DNA from: Burkholderiaceae bacterium
GTDB taxonomy: Bacteria; Pseudomonadota; Gammaproteobacteria; Burkholderiales; Burkholderiaceae_E
Direction of reading: 5' to 3'
DNA length: 64,000 nt
Assembly: GCA_024637155.1 (NCBI GenBank)
Contig: JAGXFR010000054.1
Span: 27,283 to 91,282 of the forward strand
Below are positions 32,075-43,963 of this stretch, piece after piece. The notes under the pieces are model-generated. The model worked only from the letters and a program-made list of their open reading frames with translations, was not told where the DNA came from and ran no database searches. The stretch's first letter is position 1; every line of letters begins with the position of its first letter. The position numbers and the translations under genes are program-made.

Positions 32075-32736
32075 GCGAAATCGCGACGTCGATCGAATTA
32101 CCGTTCGCCGACCGGGCCGACGCAGCGCGCCAGCTCGCCGCGGAGTTGGCGCCGTACCGCGGACGCTCACCGCTCATTCTGGCGATCCCGCGCGGAGCGG
32201 TGGGCATGGGGCGGGACATTGCCGCCGCGCTCGACGGCGATCTGGACGTGGTGCTGGTGCGCAAGCTGCGCGCGCCGTTCAACCGGGAGCTCGCGCTCGG
32301 TGCCGTCGACGAGGCGGGCGCGGTGCTGCGCTCGGACAGCGCGCAGCGCATGGGCGCGGACGAACGCTACCTCGAGGACGAGGCGCGGGCGCAACTGGAA
32401 CGGATCCACGAGCGCCGCGCCCGCTATGGCGGGGAGGCTGCGCGCATCAATCCGGCGGGGCGCATCGCGATCGTGGTTGACGACGGACTGGCGACCGGAT
32501 CGACGATGGTCGCCGCGCTGCGCAGCCTGCGGGCGCAGGGTGTCAACGAACTGGTGGCGGCGGTGCCGGTCGCGGCGGCAACGAGCCTTGAACGGGTGCG
32601 CGCGGAGGCCGACGCAGTCGTGTGCCTGGCGACACCGGAGCCGTTCTACGCGGTCTCGCAGTTCTACCGCGTCTTCGCGCAGGTCGAAGACGACGAGGTC
32701 GTCGCGCTGCTCGCCGCGTGGCGCGCAGGCCGCTGA
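32071..32736 (+). CDS. Phosphoribosyltransferase-domain protein
   Basis: The 221-residue protein contains the PRPP-binding loop [13 protein letters not shown] and an N-terminal [12 protein letters not shown] segment seen in stand-alone PRTase-like proteins often linked with alpha/beta hydrolases. An insert of about 45 residues ([21 protein letters not shown]) looks helical. The ATG at 32071 overlaps the upstream stop. Whether it is a catalytic phosphoribosyltransferase or a regulator is not known. A strong terminator follows 20 bases after the stop. Confidence 0.85.
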   Translation: MSEIATSIELPFADRADAARQLAAELAPYRGRSPLILAIPRGAVGMGRDIAAALDGDLDVVLVRKLRAPFNRELALGAVDEAGAVLRSDSAQRMGADERYLEDEARAQLERIHERRARYGGEAARINPAGRIAIVVDDGLATGSTMVAALRSLRAQGVNELVAAVPVAAATSLERVRAEADAVVCLATPEPFYAVSQFYRVFAQVEDDEVVALLAAWRAGR

Positions 32737-32756
32737 CGCGCCGGCGAGCCAAAGTA

Positions 32757-32786
32757 AAAGGCCCCGCGTGTGCGGGGCCTTTTTTC
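32757..32786. terminator. Bidirectional Rho-independent terminator between the PRTase gene and groEL
   Basis: The hairpin AGGCCCCGC-GTG-TGCGGGGCCT is followed by TTTTTT on the plus strand, and preceded by AAAA that gives a T-run on the minus strand. It sits between convergent genes ending at 32736 and 32833 and can serve both. Confidence 0.92.
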
Positions 32787-32832
32787 ATGCTTGCAAAGCG
32801 GTGGGCCAGCGCGAGGCGCCGGCCGGCGGGAC

Positions 32833-34491
<1,659 letters not shown>

Positions 34492-34535
34492 TTAACTCCC
34501 TAGTTCTGAATTTGTTGGAGGGGTGGAACGGTCGA

Positions 34536-34823
34536 TTACTCGACGATCGCCATGATGTCGTCTTCACGCATCACGAGCAGTTCCTCGCCCTCGACCTTGA
34601 CGGCCTGGCCGCTGTACTTGCCAAAGAGGATCCGGTTGCCGACCTTGACGTCGAGCTTGCGCACCTTGCCGTCCTCGAGAACCTTGCCGTTGCCTACGGC
34701 GAGCACTTCGCCCTGGTCGGGTTTCTCGGCGACGTTGTCGGGGATGACGATGCCGGACGCCGTCTTGCGTTCGTTGTCGAGACGCTTGACGATCACGCGG
34801 TCATGAAGGGGACGCAGTTTCAT
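34536..34823 (-). CDS. groES: Co-chaperonin GroES
   Basis: This is the 10-kDa lid of the GroEL cage. The 95-residue protein begins [16 protein letters not shown] and ends EEDIMAIVE-like (here [10 protein letters not shown]). The mobile-loop region [12 protein letters not shown] is intact. I start at the ATG at 34823; the longer frame has no family sequence. About 130 bases upstream lie a CIRCE operator and a promoter. Confidence 0.98.
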   Translation of the reverse strand: MKLRPLHDRVIVKRLDNERKTASGIVIPDNVAEKPDQGEVLAVGNGKVLEDGKVRKLDVKVGNRILFGKYSGQAVKVEGEELLVMREDDIMAIVE

Positions 34824-34951
34824 TCGCTTGCTCCTGAGTTCGGGTCTGCGATGGCAGATTTGTGGAAATCGGGGCCGGGGAATCCGGCACATCGAAAACG
34901 CGTGGTCCTGACAAAAAAGACGGGGTCACTGGGGACACCCGACGGATCTTG

Positions 34952-34978
34952 TTAGCACTCGTCGTTTGCGAGTGCTAA
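34952..34978 (-). promoter_or_regulatory. CIRCE operator (HrcA binding site) of groESL
   Basis: The perfect inverted repeat TTAGCACTC-N9-GAGTGCTAA matches the CIRCE consensus. It abuts the -10 box and covers the expected transcription start, so HrcA bound here would block groESL transcription at normal temperature. hrcA itself is not in the window. Confidence 0.96.
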
Positions 34979-35007
34979 TAATAAGGGCGGAAGGGCCGGA
35001 TTTCAAG
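34978..35007 (-). promoter_or_regulatory. groESL promoter, sigma70-type with sigma32-like overlap
   Basis: Minus-strand TTGAAA (35001-35006) and TATTAT (34978-34983) are spaced by 17 bases, a good vegetative promoter. The same bases also read CTTGAAA-N13-CCCTTATT, close to the sigma32 consensus CTTGAAA-N11-16-CCCCATNT. The operon may therefore be under both heat-shock sigma factor and HrcA/CIRCE control. Confidence 0.75.
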
Positions 35008-35147
35008 GGGTGGGGCCAATTTTTCAGCGTGGCGCACCGCGTGCGTGCACCGTGGGGGCCCGCGGGAGTATCCTTTAATAGTTAGCTTTTCCTTACCGAA
35101 AACGATCCGCGTACCCTGGCAATCAAACGACCAAGAAGGAAGTCACC

Positions 35148-35591
35148 ATGTTCAAGAGAATCCTCTTCCCGATCGATTCATCCGAACCCGCACTGGCTGC
35201 CGCAGATGCAGCCGTCGCGTTCGCCGCGGACCAGAAAGCGGTGCTCGTCATCCTGAACGTGCAACCGCCGTTCCGGGCGCCGCCCAGTGCGCTCGTCCCG
35301 TCAGCCAACTACTATTCAGAGGAGAAATACCTTGCGGTCGCCCGCGAGTACGCCACCGACCTGATGAACGTGGTGGGGGAGAAAGCGAAGGCGCTCTCGG
35401 TCGAAGTCGAGACGGTCATCGAAATCCGCGACCAGGTCTACGTGACGATCATCAAGGTGGCCGAAAAGAGAAAGTGCGACCTTATTTTCATGGCCTCGCA
35501 CGGTCGCCACGGGGTGGCCGGGGTCGTGCTGGGCAGCGAGACGAACAAGGTGCTCACGCACTGCAAGGTGCCGATGCTGGTTTATCGCTAG
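35148..35591 (+). CDS. Universal stress protein, UspA family
   Basis: The 147-residue Rossmann-like protein starts MFKRILFPIDSSEPAL and ends VPMLVYR. The nucleotide-binding pattern G-x2-G-x9-G-S is present in GRHGVAGVVLGSETNKV, suggesting an ATP-binding USP. It is a single gene, divergent from groESL and convergent with hemN. Membership of the stress regulon is plausible from its position, but no shared operator is seen on its side. Confidence 0.93.
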   Translation: MFKRILFPIDSSEPALAAADAAVAFAADQKAVLVILNVQPPFRAPPSALVPSANYYSEEKYLAVAREYATDLMNVVGEKAKALSVEVETVIEIRDQVYVTIIKVAEKRKCDLIFMASHGRHGVAGVVLGSETNKVLTHCKVPMLVYR

Positions 35592-35654
35592 GCCGGGAAT
35601 GCCGGTGCCGGCCGGGGCCTGCGCTCCGGCCAGCCGTGAACCCGGCGCGTTGTC

Positions 35655-37043
35655 TCAGGCGATCTTCGAGTACGTTCCGGTGGGTGGCGCCTCACGCAGG
35701 TAGCGGTCGAAGGCCATGGCGACGGCGCGGACCAGCAGCCGCCCGCGCGGCTCGACTTCAATTCCCGATTCATCGATGCGGATCGCGCCCGCTTCGCGCA
35801 TCGGTCCGAGACTCTCGATCGCGTCGGCAAAATACTCGCGAGCGTGCACCGGATGGCGCGCCTCGAGCTGCTGCCAGTCGAGTGCGAAGCCGCACATCAG
35901 CGCCTGAATCGCGTCGCGCCGCAGGAAATCGTCCTCCGCCAGCGCGATGCCGCGCACCGTCGGCAGACGGTTCGCCGCGAGACGCTCGTAATAGCCGGTG
36001 AGCGTCTTGTCGTTTTGCGCGTAGACGGATCCCACCTGGGAAATCGACGAGACGCCCAGCGCGATGATGTCGCCCGCGTCGTGCGAGCAGTAGCCCTGGA
36101 AGTTGCGGTGGAGACGGCCCTCGCGCTGGGCCACCGCGAGTTCGTCGTTGGCGAGCGCGAAGTGGTCGAGTCCGAGGTGAACGTAGCCCGCCTCGCCAAA
36201 GAGCCGCGTGGCCATTTCGAACAGCGCGCCGCGCGTAGCCGCATCAGGCAACTGCTCCTCGTCGATGCGGCGCTGCGGCATGAACAGCTTGGGCAGGTGC
36301 GCGTAGTGATACAGCGCGACCCGGTCCGGACGCGCGGCGATCGTCAATTCGACCGTTCTCTGGAACCCCGCGACCGTCTGCAGCGGAAGCCCGTAGATCA
36401 GGTCGACGTTGACCGAATGAAAGCCCTCGGCGCGCGACGCCGCGATCAGCGCCCGGGACTGCTCGTAGGACTGAACCCGGTTGACTGCGCGCTGCACCTC
36501 GGCGTCGAAATCCTGGATGCCCAGGCTGATGCGGTTCAGGCCGAAGCCGCGCAGCACCTTGAGCCGCTCCGGCGTGACCGTGCGCGGGTCGACCTCGATC
36601 GAATACTCGCCGTCGGGCGCCATCACGAAGTGCTTGTGGATCACCTCGAAGAGCTCGGTGAACTCCGAGTCGAGCATGAACGTGGGCGTGCCGCCGCCGA
36701 AGTGCAGGTGGCGAATGGTCTGGCCGATTCCGATCGCGTCGGTGACGAGCTGAATTTCGCTGGTGAGCGCGGTGATGTACTCGGCCGACTTGCCCTGGTG
36801 CTTGGTGCCGATCTTGTTGCATCCGCAGTAATAGCAGATGGTCCGGCAAAAGGGGATATGGAAGTACAGGCCCAGCGGATCGTCGCGGCGCTTCGCGCGT
36901 TCGCGCAGCGCCGCGAGATAGTCGGCGTCCGTGAAGCCGGCGTGGAACCGATCCGCGGTCGGGTACGACGTATAGCGCGGGCCGCGCCCGCCGAAGCGCT
37001 CGAGGAGCGCGGGGTCGATCACCAGTTGCGTGGGCGCGTTCAT
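35655..37043 (-). CDS. hemN: Oxygen-independent coproporphyrinogen III oxidase HemN
   Basis: This radical-SAM enzyme converts coproporphyrinogen III to protoporphyrinogen IX without oxygen. The cluster motif is HIPFCRTICYYCGCNK (C-x3-C-x2-C-x-C), preceded by RYTSYPTADRF, the HemN-specific N-terminal strand. The ATG at 37043 (MNAPTQLVID) gives 462 residues and has AGGAAA just upstream; an earlier ATG at 37073 is less well placed. It lies 33 bases after the SDR gene. Confidence 0.95.
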   Translation of the reverse strand: MNAPTQLVIDPALLERFGGRGPRYTSYPTADRFHAGFTDADYLAALRERAKRRDDPLGLYFHIPFCRTICYYCGCNKIGTKHQGKSAEYITALTSEIQLVTDAIGIGQTIRHLHFGGGTPTFMLDSEFTELFEVIHKHFVMAPDGEYSIEVDPRTVTPERLKVLRGFGLNRISLGIQDFDAEVQRAVNRVQSYEQSRALIAASRAEGFHSVNVDLIYGLPLQTVAGFQRTVELTIAARPDRVALYHYAHLPKLFMPQRRIDEEQLPDAATRGALFEMATRLFGEAGYVHLGLDHFALANDELAVAQREGRLHRNFQGYCSHDAGDIIALGVSSISQVGSVYAQNDKTLTGYYERLAANRLPTVRGIALAEDDFLRRDAIQALMCGFALDWQQLEARHPVHAREYFADAIESLGPMREAGAIRIDESGIEVEPRGRLLVRAVAMAFDRYLREAPPTGTYSKIA

Positions 37044-37076
37044 TTCTTTCCTGTCTTCGTGCATGGTGGCCACGAT

Positions 37077-37859
37077 TCAGTCTAGCGCGACCGTGTAGTT
37101 CAGCGACAATCGCCCTCCGTCCGGGTAGATCACCTGACCCGTGAGATACGAGGATTCGCTGCAAGCGAGAAACAGCGCGACGTCGGCGACTTCGGAGGGT
37201 TCCCCGAGGCGGCCGAGCGGCGTGCGCGACATGATCTTGCGGCGCGCGGCCTCCGAGCCGAGCACGGCTTTGGCCGCCAGTTCGGTGGCGATCGTACCCG
37301 GCCCGATGCCGTTCACCCGGATTCCGTGCTCGGCGAGCGACATCGCCATCACGCGTGTGAGCTGGTTGACCCCGCCCTTGGAGACCACGTAGGGCACCTG
37401 ATCGGGGATCGCGAGCACCGCGTTCACGCTCGACATGTTCACGATCGTCCCCCCGTCGCCCTGCGCGACCATCTGGCGCGCGGCCGCCTGACCGAAGGTG
37501 AAGTAGCTGCGCAGGTTCACGGCAAGCACCCGGTCGAAATCGGCCACGTCCAGATCCAGGAACGATGCCGAATGGATGATTCCCGCGTTGTTGACGAGAA
37601 CGTCGAGACGGCCGAAGTGCGCGACGGTGGCCGCGACCGACCGGCGGGCCGCGTCGCGTTCGGTGACATCAGCAGCGACGAACAGCGCGCGCTCGCCGAG
37701 CTCGGCCGCGAGGGCCTTGCCTTTGGCGGTGTCTTGATCGACTAGCGTCACGCGTGCGCCTTGCGCCGTGAAGCGGCGCGCGATCGCTGCGCCGATCCCG
37801 TTGGCTGCGCCCGTGATCAGCGTGACCTTGTCGGCGAGCCTGCCCTGTGTGTCGTCCAT
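37077..37859 (-). CDS. Short-chain dehydrogenase/reductase (classical SDR)
   Basis: The 260-residue NAD(P)-dependent oxidoreductase has the cofactor motif TGAANGIG near residue 17 and LVNNAGI. The catalytic Ser is in MSSVNAV, the YxxxK is YVVSK, and the C-terminal segment is GQVIYPDGG. An acidic residue at the end of strand 2 (VTLVDQD) suggests NAD preference. The substrate cannot be told. It is probably cotranscribed with hemN, a pairing with no obvious functional link. Confidence 0.9.
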   Translation of the reverse strand: MDDTQGRLADKVTLITGAANGIGAAIARRFTAQGARVTLVDQDTAKGKALAAELGERALFVAADVTERDAARRSVAATVAHFGRLDVLVNNAGIIHSASFLDLDVADFDRVLAVNLRSYFTFGQAAARQMVAQGDGGTIVNMSSVNAVLAIPDQVPYVVSKGGVNQLTRVMAMSLAEHGIRVNGIGPGTIATELAAKAVLGSEAARRKIMSRTPLGRLGEPSEVADVALFLACSESSYLTGQVIYPDGGRLSLNYTVALD

Positions 37860-37928
37860 ACCCTCGTTCCCGCGGCGCCGAAAATCCAGTGGGGGATAAT
37901 TCTACGCTTTGGCTGATCTGGACCCCGC

Positions 37929-39440
37929 GTGGCGATGACTGACTTCCCGCCCTCCCCGGCGCCGCGGCTGCTGCGGGCCGGCGTACGCGCCGCCGTTTTC
38001 GCGGCGGCGCTGGCAGCCGTGCCCGGCAGTGCGGACCCTGCCGCTGCGCCCGGCGCGGTGCCCCCGGCGTCGTTAACCGTTTCAGCCGGCACACCGGCCC
38101 GCGACGTGCTCGCGGGCCTGTTCGCGGCGGGGCGTCTGTCTCCCGATGAGGTCGGGCTCATCGCCTTGCCCGTGGCCGGCGGCGCCCCGCTGCTCGAATG
38201 GAACGCCGCGCGTGCGTACAACCCCGCCTCGACCATGAAGCTCGTCACCAGCTACGCCGCGCTGGCGCTGCTCGGCCCCGACTATCGCTGGCGCACCGCG
38301 CTGCACCTGGACGGGGCGATCGAGGACGGTGTGCTGCGCGGCAACCTGGTGCTGCGCGGCGGGGGGGATCCCAAGCTGGTGATCGAGGACCTCACCGAGT
38401 TGATCGCACGCATGCGTGCCGCCGGTCTGCGCGAAATCGGCGGCGACCTGCTGCTGGACGACGCACTCTACGACCTCTCTGCCGAGAGCCTGCGCGCGCT
38501 CGATGGCGACGTGTCGCAGCCCTACAACGTCGCCCCGAATGCAGCGCTGCTGAACTTCAAGGCGATCCGCTTCGTGATGGTTCCGAAGGGGGCCGGGGCG
38601 ACGGTCGCGCTCGACCCGGCGCTCGCCGACGTGGAAATCCTGAACGAGCTGCGCAGCCAGGCCGGACCCTGCGGCAACGGCGGCGCGGTCACGATCCGCG
38701 ATGCCGGCGACGAGCGCCGTGCCGTCATCCGGGTGAGCGGAACGATCCGCACCGCGTGCGGCGAGCAGTCGACGTCCGCCGCCGTGCTCACGCCGCGGCA
38801 GTTCGCCCGCGCGTTCTTCAAGGCCGCGTGGGTGGCGGACGGCGGCACGTGGCGCGGCGACGTGCGCATCGTGCCCGGCGCGGCGCGGGGTGTCCCATGG
38901 CTGGTGTGGGAATCGCCGCGCACGCTTGCCGACGTCGTGCAGGACATCCACAAGCTCAGCAACAACGTGATGACGCGCCAGGTGATGCTGCAACTCGCGG
39001 CCGAAACGCTGCGACTCCCCGCGACGATGGAGCGCGCGCGCGGGGTCGTGCGCAAGTGGCTCGATCTGCAGGGCCTCTCTTTTCCGGAACTGGTGCTCGA
39101 CAACGGCTCCGGACTCTCGCGTGACGAGCGCATCAGCGCCCGCTCGCTGGCGCGTCTGCTCGGTCACGCGGCGGCCGGGCCGAACGCCGAGTTGATGCGC
39201 ACGACGCTGCCCTCGGTGGGCATCGACGGGACCATGAAGCGACGCCTCGTCGGGGAGGGAATCAGCGGCAGGGCGTGGGTGAAGACGGGCAGCCTCGAGG
39301 GCGTGCGCGCGATTGCCGGCTATGTCGATGCGCGTTCCGGGCAGCGCTACGCGGTGGTGATGCTGGTGAACGGTCCCGGCGCGGCGGGGTCGCGGCCCGC
39401 GCAGGACGCGTTCCTGCGCTGGGTATTCGCGAACGGCTAG
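37929..39440 (+). CDS. dacB: D-alanyl-D-alanine carboxypeptidase/endopeptidase (PBP4, DacB)
   Basis: This is a periplasmic class C penicillin-binding protein that trims and cleaves peptidoglycan cross-links. The active-site motifs are SxxK in NPASTMKLVTS, SxN in KLSNNVMTRQ and KTG in WVKTGSLEGVRA. The 503-residue length and the large insert between SxxK and SxN fit the PBP4 family. The signal peptide covers about the first 35 residues. The start is GTG 37929 or ATG 37935. Confidence 0.94.
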   Translation: MAMTDFPPSPAPRLLRAGVRAAVFAAALAAVPGSADPAAAPGAVPPASLTVSAGTPARDVLAGLFAAGRLSPDEVGLIALPVAGGAPLLEWNAARAYNPASTMKLVTSYAALALLGPDYRWRTALHLDGAIEDGVLRGNLVLRGGGDPKLVIEDLTELIARMRAAGLREIGGDLLLDDALYDLSAESLRALDGDVSQPYNVAPNAALLNFKAIRFVMVPKGAGATVALDPALADVEILNELRSQAGPCGNGGAVTIRDAGDERRAVIRVSGTIRTACGEQSTSAAVLTPRQFARAFFKAAWVADGGTWRGDVRIVPGAARGVPWLVWESPRTLADVVQDIHKLSNNVMTRQVMLQLAAETLRLPATMERARGVVRKWLDLQGLSFPELVLDNGSGLSRDERISARSLARLLGHAAAGPNAELMRTTLPSVGIDGTMKRRLVGEGISGRAWVKTGSLEGVRAIAGYVDARSGQRYAVVMLVNGPGAAGSRPAQDAFLRWVFANG

Positions 39441-39592
39441 GACAGGGGCGTTGCCGTTCGGATCATCAGCCCGGCGCATCCGGTCTTTCGCGGTTTTCGC
39501 TTACCATGCGCGTCAGTCGCCAGTGGACCCGGCCCGAATGACCGCTGCGGCCCCGCTGTGGCGCGCACGATAGTTTCGTCAGGAGCGAGCGC

Positions 39593-40489
39593 ATGAGCCA
39601 GACCCCTTCCCGGCCCCTCGAGCCTGCGCTGGGAACCGCGTACGGAACGCTGCCGACCACGAGCGTACCGGCGACCCGCAAGCCCGTGAGCCTGCCGAGG
39701 CTGCAGGACATGCACGCGCGGGGCGAGAAGATCGCCATGCTCACCGCCTACGATGCCACGTTCGCCGCGGTGGCCGACGCCGCGGGGATCGACTGCATCC
39801 TTGTCGGTGATTCGCTCGGCATGGTGTGCCAGGGCCTGAGCAGCACGGTCGGGGTGACGCTGGAGACCATGCGCTATCACGTCCAGAGCGTCACGCGCGG
39901 GGTGCGCCGCGTGCAGGGCAGCGCCTGGATCCTGGGCGATCTTCCCTATGGGACCTATCATGAATCGAGGGAGCAGGCGCTGCGCAGCGCCACGGCGCTG
40001 GTGCAGGCGGGCGCTCACATGGTCAAGCTCGAAGGCGGCGGCTGGACCGCCGAGACCGTACGCTTTCTGGTCGAGCGCGGGATTCCCGTCTGTGCCCATC
40101 TCGGTCTGACGCCGCAAACCGTGCACGCACTGGGCGGATACAGGGTGCAGGGACGGACCGACGAGGCGGCCGCCGTGCTGCGGCGCGAGGCGCTTGAGCT
40201 CCAGGACGCGGGCGCTGCGCTGCTTGTCCTGGAAATGGTTCCGGCCGCGTTGTCGGCAGAGCTCACCGCTGCGCTCACGCAGTGCGCCACCATTGGGATC
40301 GGCGCCGGCAGAGACACCGCGGGCCAGGTGCTCGTGCTGCACGACATGCTGGGCATGAATCTGGGCCGGATGCCGCGCTTCGTGCGCGACTTCATGGCCG
40401 GTGCCCCGGGCGTGCGGGGGGCGATCGAAGCCTACGTTCGCGCGGTCAAGGAAGGCGGCTTTCCGGTCAACGCGGAACATGCCTGGTAG
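39593..40489 (+). CDS. panB: 3-methyl-2-oxobutanoate hydroxymethyltransferase PanB
   Basis: PanB makes ketopantoate, the first step of pantothenate synthesis. Motifs include [22 protein letters not shown] (metal-binding Asp), MVKLEGGGW and [10 protein letters not shown]. The 298-residue protein has an N-terminal extension of about 30 residues before the barrel. AGGAGCG precedes the ATG. The following panC is 27 bases away, forming a panBC operon. Confidence 0.96.
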   Translation: MSQTPSRPLEPALGTAYGTLPTTSVPATRKPVSLPRLQDMHARGEKIAMLTAYDATFAAVADAAGIDCILVGDSLGMVCQGLSSTVGVTLETMRYHVQSVTRGVRRVQGSAWILGDLPYGTYHESREQALRSATALVQAGAHMVKLEGGGWTAETVRFLVERGIPVCAHLGLTPQTVHALGGYRVQGRTDEAAAVLRREALELQDAGAALLVLEMVPAALSAELTAALTQCATIGIGAGRDTAGQVLVLHDMLGMNLGRMPRFVRDFMAGAPGVRGAIEAYVRAVKEGGFPVNAEHAW

Positions 40490-41341
<852 letters not shown>

Positions 41342-41352
41342 GCGGCCGAAGC

Positions 41353-42948
41353 CTAATTCCCGAGCCCGATAGCGCGCATCAGCACGTCGACGCGCGCCTT
41401 CACTTCCGGTGTCATCGCGATCGGCGTACCCCACTCGCGCTCTGTCTCCCCGCGCCACTTGTTGGTCGCATCGATCCCCATCTTCGAGCCGCTCCCCGAG
41501 ACCGGCGAGGCGAAGTCGAGATAGTCGATCGGCGTGTTTTCGATCAGCGTGGTGTCGCGCGCCGGATCGACGCGCGTGGTGATCGCCCAGATCACCTCCT
41601 TCCAGTCGCGGATGTCGACGTCGGCGTCGGTGACGACGATGAACTTCGTGTACATGAACTGGCGCAGGAAACTCCAGACGCCGAACATGACCCGCTTGGC
41701 GTGCCCCGGGTACTGCTTGCGCATCGATACCACCGCCATTCGGTAGGAGCAGCCCTCGGGCGGCAGGTGGAAGTCGACGATCTCGGGGAACTGCTTCTGC
41801 AGGATCGGAATGAACACCTGATTCAGGGCGACGCCGAGGATCGCGGGCTCGTCGGGTGGCTTGCCGGTGTAGGTCGAGTGGTAGATCGGGTCACGGCGCA
41901 TGGTGATCCTGTCGATGTGCAGCACCGGAAACCAGTCGCGTTCGTTGTAGTAGCCCGTGTGGTCCCCAAACGGCCCCTCGATCGCCATCTCCCAGCCGGT
42001 GCGCGCGCGCGCGGGCAGCGCGTCGGCGTTTTCCAGTGCGCTCGTCGGATCGAGCATGCGCGCGTTGGCCAGCGTCAGCGCGGCGTCCGGATCGGGGCGA
42101 ATCGAGCCCTCCAGCACGATCTCGGCCGAGGCGGGGACGCGCAGCTCATTGCCCAGCGACTTGACGAGCTTGGTCTTGGCGCCGCGCAGCAGGCCGGCAA
42201 ACTGGTACTCGGACAAGCTGTCCGGTACGGGCGTGACCGCGCCGAGGATCGTCGCGGGATCGGCACCCAGCACCACCGAGATCGGGAAGGGCAGGGGCGC
42301 GGCACCGCTCGCGCGCTGCGCCAGAGCGTGGTCGCGGAAGTCCAGCGCGCCGCCGCGCTGCGCGAGCCAGCGCATGATCGTCTTGTTCGGCGCGATCACC
42401 TGCTGGCGGTAGATCCCGAGGTTCTGCCGGGCTTTGGCGGGGCCGCGGGTGACGACCAGTCCCCAGGTGATGAGCGGCCCGGCGTCGCCCGGCCAGCAGT
42501 GTTGTATCGGAAACACACCCAGATCCACCGCATCGCCTTCCCTCACCACTTCCTGGCACGGCGCCGACGAGACCTCGCTGGGCGCCATGCTGAGGACCTG
42601 ACGCAGCAGCGGAAGCTTTTCCCAGGCGTCGCGCAACCCGCGCGGCGGCTCCGGTTCCTTCAGGTACGCGAGCAGGGTGCCGATCTCGCGCAATGCGGCA
42701 GTCGAGTCCGCGCCCATGCCGAGCGCCACACGCCGCGGCGTACCGAACAGGTTGGCCAGCAGCGGCATCCCGTAGGGTCCCGACGGGCCCTGCGGTTTCT
42801 CGAAAAGCAGCGCCGGGCCCTCCGCGCGCAGCACACGGTCCGCGATCTCGGTGACCTCGAGGTGCGGCGAGACCGGTTGCGCGATGCGGCGCAGTTCGCC
42901 CATCGTTTCCAGTTGGGCAATGAAGTCGCGCAGGTCGGTGTATCGCAC
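41353..42948 (-). CDS. ubiD: UbiD-family 3-octaprenyl-4-hydroxybenzoate decarboxylase
   Basis: This is a prenylated-FMN decarboxylase of ubiquinone synthesis, dependent on UbiX. The protein begins (GTG) [21 protein letters not shown] and has [23 protein letters not shown] and the C-terminal [17 protein letters not shown]-like segment (here [15 protein letters not shown]). The GTG at 42948 gives 531 residues; the open frame continues far upstream but only as an antisense shadow. The length is slightly above the typical ~490-520. Confidence 0.92.
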   Translation of the reverse strand: MRYTDLRDFIAQLETMGELRRIAQPVSPHLEVTEIADRVLRAEGPALLFEKPQGPSGPYGMPLLANLFGTPRRVALGMGADSTAALREIGTLLAYLKEPEPPRGLRDAWEKLPLLRQVLSMAPSEVSSAPCQEVVREGDAVDLGVFPIQHCWPGDAGPLITWGLVVTRGPAKARQNLGIYRQQVIAPNKTIMRWLAQRGGALDFRDHALAQRASGAAPLPFPISVVLGADPATILGAVTPVPDSLSEYQFAGLLRGAKTKLVKSLGNELRVPASAEIVLEGSIRPDPDAALTLANARMLDPTSALENADALPARARTGWEMAIEGPFGDHTGYYNERDWFPVLHIDRITMRRDPIYHSTYTGKPPDEPAILGVALNQVFIPILQKQFPEIVDFHLPPEGCSYRMAVVSMRKQYPGHAKRVMFGVWSFLRQFMYTKFIVVTDADVDIRDWKEVIWAITTRVDPARDTTLIENTPIDYLDFASPVSGSGSKMGIDATNKWRGETEREWGTPIAMTPEVKARVDVLMRAIGLGN

Positions 42949-43012
42949 TTCGGTCCCGTCGGTTTCGGGTGAAAGGGAAATTGTCGCACCGAAAGCCACG
43001 CCATCGTGAGGG

Positions 43013-43041
43013 TTGACCGGATCCGCCCTGGCCCCTAAAAT
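43013..43041 (+). promoter_or_regulatory. Predicted sigma70 promoter of the lytic transglycosylase gene
   Basis: TTGACC (43013-43018) and TAAAAT (43036-43041) are spaced by 17 bases. The transcript would carry a leader of about 160 bases before the ATG at 43210, in which no riboswitch-like structure is recognised. Confidence 0.65.
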
Positions 43042-43209
43042 TCGTCCCGGTTGTCTTGTCGTGCCCCGATTTCGGTACGACGCTTTTTTCGAGTCGATCG
43101 GCAGGTGCGATGCGCCGCCCCCGCGAAGTACGCCTCGCGCAGCGACTACCCACGAAGCACTCGTTCGAAGTGCGTCCCGATCCGGAACCGTTCCGGAAGG
43201 AGAAGCTCG

Positions 43210-43953
43210 ATGCTGAGTGCATCCCAGCGAGGCTGGTTCCTGGTCATACCCGATCATTTTGACATCATGCGTCCCGCGATCCGTGAAGCCGCGACGGTCG
43301 CCGTGGTGGTGTGCGCGCTCGTCGCTCTGCTCGCGTTCGGTCCCGGTGTCGCGGATCTCCTGCCTGCCCCGCAGGAGACGCGTGTGCAACGTGAACCCGC
43401 CGCCGTGGTGCGGCTGGCCGACGGCGAGCGCGCGCTCGTCGCCTGGGGACAACGCGGCGCGCAGCGCGCGCGCATCAGCGCAACCGAGCAGCGCATCAGC
43501 GTCGCGGAACAACGCAACATCGTGCGCTTCCTCAGCGCGCGCTATCGGGTCGCGAGCGACGACGTGACGCAGGTTGTCGGCTACGCCCTGCGCGCGGGCC
43601 GGGAGACCGGCATGGATCCGCTGCTGCTGCTCGCCGTGATGTCGATCGAATCAAGTCTTGACCCGGCGGCGCGCAGCCCGGCCGGCGCACACGGCCTGAT
43701 GCAGGTGCTCACGCGCGTCCATGAGGAGCGCTTCGAGCCCTTTGGCGGGCCGGAAGCCGCGTTCGAGCCCTTGCCCAACATCCGCGTCGGCGCGGCCATC
43801 CTCAAGGAATACCTGCGCCGCGAAGGCTCCGTCGAGGGTGCGCTGAAATCCTACGTCGGCGCCGCCTTGCGCGCGCACGACGGTGGCTACGGCGCGAAGG
43901 TGCTCGCCGAGCGTGATCGAATCGTCGAGGCGGCGCGCGGGCGCGCAGCCTGA
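43210..43953 (+). CDS. SLT-family lytic transglycosylase
   Basis: This is a peptidoglycan-cleaving lysozyme-like enzyme. The catalytic Glu is in [15 protein letters not shown], followed by [16 protein letters not shown], the SLT signature, and [24 protein letters not shown]. An N-terminal hydrophobic segment ([21 protein letters not shown]) serves as an anchor or signal. The ATG at 43210 is chosen for its Shine-Dalgarno sequence GGAAGGAGAAG, giving 247 residues; an upstream in-frame ATG at 43051 is less likely. Confidence 0.9.
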   Translation: MLSASQRGWFLVIPDHFDIMRPAIREAATVAVVVCALVALLAFGPGVADLLPAPQETRVQREPAAVVRLADGERALVAWGQRGAQRARISATEQRISVAEQRNIVRFLSARYRVASDDVTQVVGYALRAGRETGMDPLLLLAVMSIESSLDPAARSPAGAHGLMQVLTRVHEERFEPFGGPEAAFEPLPNIRVGAAILKEYLRREGSVEGALKSYVGAALRAHDGGYGAKVLAERDRIVEAARGRAA

Positions 43954-43963
43954 GCGTTCTCGT

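Larger units (their letters stand above)
34824..35147. other. Intergenic region between groES and the stress-protein gene
   Basis: This is the only gene-free stretch above 300 bases. From left to right it holds the groES 5' leader (34824-34951), the CIRCE operator, the groE promoter (to 35006), and about 140 bases upstream of the universal stress protein gene. A Shine-Dalgarno sequence AGAAGGAAG precedes that gene's ATG. No further open frame or RNA gene is visible. Confidence 0.8.

Noticed and set aside
30191..32170. A long upstream extension of the pyrF frame, rich in Arg, Gln and His.
   Set aside because: It lies antisense to the EamA and hydrolase genes. PyrF starts at the GTG with a good Shine-Dalgarno sequence, and the extension has the composition of an antisense shadow.
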